DNA of 9,132 bases from CAZEHS01 sp964511875 (lineage in GTDB: Bacteria; Bacillota; Clostridia; Peptostreptococcales; Acidaminobacteraceae): NCBI GenBank assembly GCA_964511875.1, contig CAZEHS010000104.1:1-9132 (forward strand), given 5' to 3'. The notes under the pieces were generated by a model that was given only the letters and a program-made list of their open reading frames with translations, was not told where the DNA came from and did not search any database. A program made the translations under genes and the position numbers. This document shows positions 5,648-9,132 of this stretch, in pieces (the stretch's first letter is position 1; each line of letters begins with the position of its first letter).

Positions 5648-5690
5648 AACAGGCAGATCCGTAAGATTAACGGATCTGCCTGTTTTATTC
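5642..5690. terminator. Bidirectional terminator between small-gene pair and fba
   Basis: A perfect 21-bp inverted repeat (5642-5662 with 5670-5690) with a 7-base loop (AAGATTA). The outer part of the stem is AAAAC/GTTTT, so transcripts from either strand carry a U-run after the GC-rich core. It overlaps the last codons of the plus-strand membrane gene and ends 8 bases before the fba stop, serving both convergent units. Confidence 0.92.
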
Positions 5691-5697
5691 AAAACTG

Positions 5698-6624
5698 TTA
5701 TTTTTGATTGCATCCAAGAACATCTACGATTTTGTGCTTCACCATTTCTTTGATTGCGCTGCGTGCAGGCCCCAGGTATTTACGTGGGTCAAACTCGCCG
5801 GGATTCTCAACGAAAACCCGTCGAATCTCAGCAGTCATGGCAAGACGAAGGTCTGTATCGATATTGATTTTGCAAACCCCGTATTTTGCCGCTTCCCGCA
5901 GCATGTCCTCGGGAACGCCCTGAGCCCCTGGAATGTTTCCGCCGTATTGGTTGCATCGGGCTACGAATTCAGGAAGCACTGTGGAAGCGCCGTGGAGTAC
6001 CAGCGGATAGTTGGGGAGCAGCTCAGTGATTTTCTTTAGACGCTCGAAATCAAGATTCGGCTCACCTTTGAATTTGTAAGCACCGTGGGAGGTGCCGATA
6101 GCTATAGCAAGGGAATCAACCCCTGTGCGCTTTACGAATTCAACAGCCTGTGCCGGATCAGTATAGCTTGCATCGGCAGCGCTGACGTTAACGGCATCTT
6201 CAACGCCGGCCAGACGGCCCAGCTCTGCTTCAACAACAACGCCTCTGGCGTGGGCGTATTCAACAACCTGTTTCGTAATGGCAATGTTTTCTTCGAAAGG
6301 GTGATGGGAAGCATCGATCATGACAGAAGTGAAGCCGTCATCGATACACTGTTTGCAAAGTTCAAAACTGTCACCGTGATCCAGGTGAAGAGCGATATCC
6401 AGACCACTTGTCTCAACAGCTGCTTCGACTAGCTTGCGGAGGTATACGGAACTGGCATACTTTCGGGCACCGGCGGATACCTGTAGAATCAGAGGGGAAT
6501 TCACCTCTTGTGCAGCTTCGACAATCCCTTGGATGATTTCCATGTTGTTCACGTTGAAAGCGCCGACGGCATAACCGCCCTCATAAGCTTTGCGGAACAT
6601 TTCGGTTGTTGTTACTAATGGCAT
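5698..6624 (-). CDS. fba: Fructose-1,6-bisphosphate aldolase, class II
   Basis: This enzyme reversibly cleaves fructose 1,6-bisphosphate to dihydroxyacetone phosphate and glyceraldehyde 3-phosphate in glycolysis and gluconeogenesis, in the cytosol. The 308-residue TIM-barrel protein shows the class II zinc-enzyme motifs: HLDHGDS (80-86) with catalytic Asp82 and zinc ligand His83, Glu134 in VEAELG, zinc ligand His180 in GTSHGAYK, His211 in LHGAS, and the phosphate/substrate loop KINIDTD (252-258). The length and the C-terminal EFDPRKYLGPA motif fit the Gram-positive fba family. ATG 6624 is chosen because the minus strand has a perfect AGGAGG (bases 6637-6632) 7 bases before it and the conserved family start MPLV begins there; an upstream in-frame start at 6669 would add 15 unlikely residues and read through the Shine-Dalgarno. 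It is a single-gene unit with its own promoter and shared terminator. Confidence 0.97.
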   Translation of the reverse strand: MPLVTTTEMFRKAYEGGYAVGAFNVNNMEIIQGIVEAAQEVNSPLILQVSAGARKYASSVYLRKLVEAAVETSGLDIALHLDHGDSFELCKQCIDDGFTSVMIDASHHPFEENIAITKQVVEYAHARGVVVEAELGRLAGVEDAVNVSAADASYTDPAQAVEFVKRTGVDSLAIAIGTSHGAYKFKGEPNLDFERLKKITELLPNYPLVLHGASTVLPEFVARCNQYGGNIPGAQGVPEDMLREAAKYGVCKINIDTDLRLAMTAEIRRVFVENPGEFDPRKYLGPARSAIKEMVKHKIVDVLGCNQK

Positions 6625-6681
6625 TCTGTTTCCTCCTATAGTCATGTTATTGTGATATGACAGTTCCAAACCCTATATGTT

Positions 6682-6710
6682 ATTATAGAACAAGTAACAG
6701 CACATCACCA
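6682..6710 (-). promoter_or_regulatory. Probable fba promoter
   Basis: On the minus strand there is a perfect -10 TATAAT (6687 to 6682). The best -35 at 17-base spacing is TGGTGA (6710 to 6705), only a 3-of-6 match. This places transcription start near 6675 and leaves a leader of about 50 bases containing AGGAGG. The -10 is well supported by position; the -35 is weak. Confidence 0.5.
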
Positions 6711-6794
6711 CTGTTCACTCCCATATATTCATACTCAATTCATACAAATTTAAACGTTAAAATTGAAATAATACACAAAAGAGAGGTTTAGACC

Positions 6795-8144
6795 ATGAAA
6801 TTGCCTGTTATATTTGAAGAACGCATGGCTGATCTATTGGGCGCCGACTATCCGGCATTCAGGGAAAGCATGGACCATAACTCATTCAGCGGGCTCAGAA
6901 TCAACACTCTTAAAATATCAGTGGAGCGGTTCCATGAGTTGGCGCCCTTCAAGCTGCGCCCGATACCATGGGCTGCGGAAGGGTTTTATTATGATGACGC
7001 CGACCGTCCTGCAAAACATCCCTTTTACCACGCAGGACTTTATTATATTCAGGAACCCTCAGCCATGTCTCCGGTATCTCTGTTGGATCCTCGGCCGGGT
7101 GAGACGGTGCTGGACACCTGCGCGGCTCCAGGAGGCAAAACCTGTCAGATAGCTGCTGCTCTTCAGAACAGCGGGCTCCTTGTCACAAATGATATCAGCG
7201 CCACACGGGCGAAGGCCCTGCTTCGTAATGTAGAGATCAACGGCATTAAAAACGCCATCATCCTGTGTGAGGATCCGCCGAAGCTAGTGAAGCGGTTTGC
7301 AGGCAAGTTTGACAGGGTACTGGTGGATGCCCCCTGCTCAGGAGAGGGGATGTTCCGTAAGAACCAGAGCGGTGCCAAGGGTTGGGATCCATCCAAACAG
7401 GATGAATACCATGCTCTGCAGAAACCGTTGATAGAAGCGGCCGGGGACTTTCTGGCGGTCGGGGGACACCTGGTATATTCAACCTGTACCTTCAATAGGC
7501 ATGAAAATGAAGACGTCATCTATGAATTCCTGAAAGAGCATCCGGAATTCCAGCAGAATCCCGGCTCCTGTCCTGGTACGACATTCGGATTCGACGGCTC
7601 TGAGGGTGAGACTGCGGAGGCTCTCTACAGACTTTGGCCTCATAAAGCCGATGGGGAAGGGCACTTTCTGGCCCGGATAAAAAAAGAAACGTACAGTGAA
7701 GATAAAGAATCCATCCCCGTGACACATCCGGAAGCACCGCCGGAATTCAAGGAGTTCATTGAACGCCACCTTCCGAACTGGCAGGGGAAGGGGACTTACC
7801 GCACAGTGGGTGAACGACTGATGCTTGTTCCCAATCACACATTTGATTTCTCAGGGCTGAGGGTTGTCAGAGAGGGCTGGTACATCGGAGATATAAGGAA
7901 AGGCAGGTTCGAACCTTCTTCAGCTCTGGCAATGGGACTTTCAGCCGGCGGATTTGATCCATGTCTGGATTTTGAGCCGGAGGATCCGAACCTGATCCGG
8001 TACATCAAAGGAGAAACCCTCCATCTGGATTCGCCGAAAGGTTGGATCCTGATCACCGTCAGCGGATTTCCGCTGGGATGGGCTAAGGGTGTCGACGGTT
8101 TCTTGAAAAATCATTATCCTGCAGCCTGGCGGCGACTGGATTAA
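6795..8144 (+). CDS. rsmF: RsmF/YebU-like rRNA (cytosine-C5) methyltransferase (NOP2/Sun family)
   Basis: This SAM-dependent enzyme methylates C5 of a cytosine in ribosomal RNA. The 449-residue protein has an N-terminal RNA-binding part (1-90, including SGLRINTLK), then a Rossmann methyltransferase. That domain carries the SAM motif DTCAAPGGKT (107-116), Asp133 in VTNDIS, motif IV DAPCSGEGMF (178-187) with Cys181, and motif VI YSTCTFNRHENE (228-239) with Cys231, which in this family is the attacking nucleophile. The C-terminal part (about 310-449) contains the RsmF-type extension, ending in SGFPLGWAKGVDGFLKNHYP, resembling the PUA-like end of the family. RsmF rather than RsmB is indicated by that tail and the lack of a NusB domain; the exact target base is not determinable here. 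GAGAGG (6781-6786) lies 8 bases before the ATG. It forms an operon with the pseudouridine synthase gene 11 bases downstream. The AT-rich upstream region holds a TAAAAT/AATAAT -10 candidate but no convincing -35. Confidence 0.92.
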   Translation: MKLPVIFEERMADLLGADYPAFRESMDHNSFSGLRINTLKISVERFHELAPFKLRPIPWAAEGFYYDDADRPAKHPFYHAGLYYIQEPSAMSPVSLLDPRPGETVLDTCAAPGGKTCQIAAALQNSGLLVTNDISATRAKALLRNVEINGIKNAIILCEDPPKLVKRFAGKFDRVLVDAPCSGEGMFRKNQSGAKGWDPSKQDEYHALQKPLIEAAGDFLAVGGHLVYSTCTFNRHENEDVIYEFLKEHPEFQQNPGSCPGTTFGFDGSEGETAEALYRLWPHKADGEGHFLARIKKETYSEDKESIPVTHPEAPPEFKEFIERHLPNWQGKGTYRTVGERLMLVPNHTFDFSGLRVVREGWYIGDIRKGRFEPSSALAMGLSAGGFDPCLDFEPEDPNLIRYIKGETLHLDSPKGWILITVSGFPLGWAKGVDGFLKNHYPAAWRRLD

Positions 8145-8155
8145 GGAGAAAAATC

Positions 8156-8863
8156 ATGGGGAAAATGCGATTGGATAAACTGCTTTCAAATATGGGGCAT
8201 GGATCACGGAGTGAAATCAAGCTGGGCGTGAAAAAGCGGTTTGCCTCTGTAAACGGTCAGGTTGTCAAGGACCCTGGGATTCAGATCGATACGGAAAAAG
8301 ACCAGGTGACCTGGGTGGGGATACCCGTGGTCTATAAGGAAACTGTGTGTCTTATGATGAATAAACCTGCAGGAGTAGTCAGCGCAACGGAGGATTCACG
8401 GGATAATACGGTTTTGGACCTGCTTGATCCTCCTTACAGCGGGATGGCGTTGTTTCCTGTCGGCAGGCTGGATAAGGACACGGAAGGGCTGCTTCTCCTG
8501 ACCAATGACGGTGATCTGGCTCATCGGCTCCTGGCACCCAAGAAGAAAGTCCCAAAGACATACAGGGTCATCCTGGACCACGCACTGACTTCTGACGCCG
8601 TCGAACAGCTTAAACAAGGCATTCCGCTGGAAGAAGGCTTCGTTACAAGACCGGCGCAGGTAGAGAGCATTGATGGGGATTGGCGGGAAGTGCTGCTGAC
8701 CATCTATGAAGGACGTTTCCATCAGGTGAAAAGGATGATGCACTATGTCGGATGCGAAGTGGTCTATCTTAAGCGGATGAACATGGGTGATATGAAGCTT
8801 GATCCGGAGCTTGAGCCTGGTGAGTACCGTGAGCTGACGGATGAGGAACTGGGAAAAATATAA
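8156..8863 (+). CDS. rsuA: RsuA-family rRNA pseudouridine synthase
   Basis: This enzyme isomerises a specific uridine in rRNA to pseudouridine. The 235-residue protein has an N-terminal S4 RNA-binding domain (about 4-50, MRLDKLLSNMGHGSRSE then VNGQVVKDPG) and an RsuA/RluB/E/F-type catalytic domain. The catalytic motif is PVGRLDKDTEGLLLLTND (101-118) with Asp106. Also present are MNKPAGVVSA (68-77), KTYRV and the C-terminal EGRFHQVKRMMHYVGCEV. Length and motif order fit RsuA (16S position 516), but RluB/E/F-like specificity cannot be excluded. SD AAGGAG (8143-8148) overlaps the rsmF stop and lies 7 bases before ATG 8156; an in-frame ATG at 8165 is the alternative. Co-transcription with rsmF links two rRNA modification steps. 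A palindromic repeat and a terminator follow. Confidence 0.92.
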   Translation: MGKMRLDKLLSNMGHGSRSEIKLGVKKRFASVNGQVVKDPGIQIDTEKDQVTWVGIPVVYKETVCLMMNKPAGVVSATEDSRDNTVLDLLDPPYSGMALFPVGRLDKDTEGLLLLTNDGDLAHRLLAPKKKVPKTYRVILDHALTSDAVEQLKQGIPLEEGFVTRPAQVESIDGDWREVLLTIYEGRFHQVKRMMHYVGCEVVYLKRMNMGDMKLDPELEPGEYRELTDEELGKI

Positions 8864-8881
8864 GGCATAGAGCTCGGAATT

Positions 8882-8998
8882 CTCAATCTCCCTCTGGGAG
8901 GGGGATGTCACGAAGTGACAGGGGGAGACACGGAGTGTAAGCCCGCTGGGACTCCTTCCGTCAGCTTGCTGACACCTTCCTCCCAGAGGAAGGTTGAG
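8882..8998. repeat. 117-bp palindromic intergenic repeat (MITE/REP-like)
   Basis: The ends are imperfect inverted repeats of 24 bases (8882-8905 against 8975-8998): 19 of 24 pair by Watson-Crick and three more as G-U in RNA. Each arm contains CCTCTGGGAGG. Inside are three smaller hairpins: TGTCAC-GAA-GTGACA (8906-8920), ACAC-GGA-GTGT (8928-8938) and GTCAGC-TT-GCTGAC (8960-8973). The whole would fold into a branched cruciform. It has no coding content and sits between the rsuA stop and its terminator, the usual place for a dispersed palindromic element. Copies elsewhere in the genome are expected but cannot be seen here, and I see no clear target-site duplication. Confidence 0.75.
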
Positions 8999-9024
8999 CG
9001 AGGTCAATTAAATGTACAATTATC

Positions 9025-9063
9025 CAAGAAGGGGGCTCTGCAGTTAGCAGAGCCCCCTTCTTG
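9025..9063 (+). terminator. Strong hairpin terminator of the rsmF-rsuA operon
   Basis: A perfect 17-bp stem (9025-9041 with 9047-9063) with a 5-base loop AGTTA and core GGGGGCTCTGC. The 3' side reads CCCCCTTCTTG, so the U-tract is interrupted; the outer AAGAA/TTCTT symmetry could make it work in both directions. Confidence 0.82.
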
Positions 9064-9077
9064 ATTCAAAAAACAGG

Positions 9078-9103
9078 AAACGGAAGGGGTTAACCTTCCG
9101 TTT
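9078..9103. terminator. Second hairpin, possible terminator of a convergent minus-strand gene
   Basis: A 10-bp stem AAACGGAAGG (9078-9087) with CCTTCCGTTT (9094-9103). On the minus strand it is followed by CCTGTTTTTTG (T-run opposite 9068-9073), a better U-tract than on the plus strand. It therefore probably ends a gene entering from the right on the minus strand, which lies outside the window. Nothing coding is recognisable in 9104-9132. Confidence 0.6.
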
Positions 9104-9132
9104 AGTTTGTATCGCTTTATTAGAGCTTTACA

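Noticed and set aside
6085..6432. 115-codon plus-strand frame within fba
   Set aside because: Antisense shadow of a highly conserved glycolytic gene, with no domain and no ribosome binding site of note.
6625..6669. 15-residue N-terminal extension of fba
   Set aside because: The perfect AGGAGG and the conserved MPLV start at 6624 lie inside it; the extension would overlap the Shine-Dalgarno and matches nothing known in the family.
6678..6692. TGTT...AACA symmetry over the fba -10 as a possible Rex site
   Set aside because: The spacing between half-sites is one base short and the inner TAA/TTA positions do not match, so it does not fit the consensus.
7163..7838. Minus-strand open frames of 118-119 codons opposite rsmF
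   Set aside because: They overlap one another and the methyltransferase motifs, and their low-complexity Ser/Pro/Arg composition is typical of antisense frames.
8882..8998. CRISPR or attachment site interpretation of the repeated GGGAGG blocks
   Set aside because: The blocks are inverted arms of one palindrome, not direct repeats with spacers, and no cas, integrase or tRNA gene is nearby.
8396..9007. 203-codon minus-strand open frame across rsuA and the repeat
   Set aside because: It lies antisense to a well-supported pseudouridine synthase, runs into the palindromic repeat and has no recognisable domain.

Overview
The window looks like the chromosome of a strict anaerobe of the Bacillota, either Clostridia or Negativicutes. 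The evidence is strong Shine-Dalgarno sequences, tightly packed operons with hairpin terminators, a class II fructose-bisphosphate aldolase of the Gram-positive type, and a HydB/HndC-type NADH-oxidising hydrogenase subunit beside an iron-sulfur/ATPase gene cluster that I know from fermentative Clostridia. The class- or genus-level placement is inference. I see no phage, insertion-sequence, CRISPR, tRNA or rRNA signal.

Layout. (1) 1-1220: the 3' part of a NuoF-like/HydB flavoprotein subunit, ending in a hairpin at 1234-1267. (2) 1268-1430: a control region with a good sigma-A promoter (-10 TATAAT at 1376-1381) and two sequences resembling operators of Rex, the NADH-sensing repressor (1286-1303 and 1393-1410). 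(3) 1431-5064: a compact six-gene operon. In order it encodes a DRTGG-domain protein, an RsbW/SpoIIAB-like ATPase, a ferredoxin/degenerate-[FeFe]-hydrogenase/Fe-S protein, a second DRTGG protein, a PHP-family metal-dependent phosphoesterase, and a histidine-kinase-type ATPase with no phospho-acceptor domain. Gaps or overlaps are 8, 12, -14, -4 and -4 bases. A terminator follows at 5073-5103. (4) 5208-5647: two small unrecognised genes, a coiled-coil protein and a two-helix membrane protein, translationally coupled. (5) 5698-6624 on the minus strand: fba, convergent with the small genes and sharing a 21-bp bidirectional terminator with them. (6) 6795-8863: an rRNA-modification operon, an RsmF-like 5-methylcytosine methyltransferase followed by an RsuA-family pseudouridine synthase. 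(7) 8864-9132: a 117-bp palindromic, MITE/REP-like repeat, then two hairpin terminators.

How the parts may work together. The first gene handles electrons between NADH and Fe-S clusters. The operon just downstream carries parts that look like redox signalling: a protein that keeps the four cysteines for the H-cluster cubane but has lost the residues needed for H2 catalysis, flanked by two kinase-like ATPases, two nucleotide-type regulatory domains and a phosphoesterase. Rex-like operators at its promoter would tie its expression to the NADH/NAD+ ratio. The component families are known; the biochemical role of the set is, as far as I know, unestablished, and this is the most interesting region of the window.
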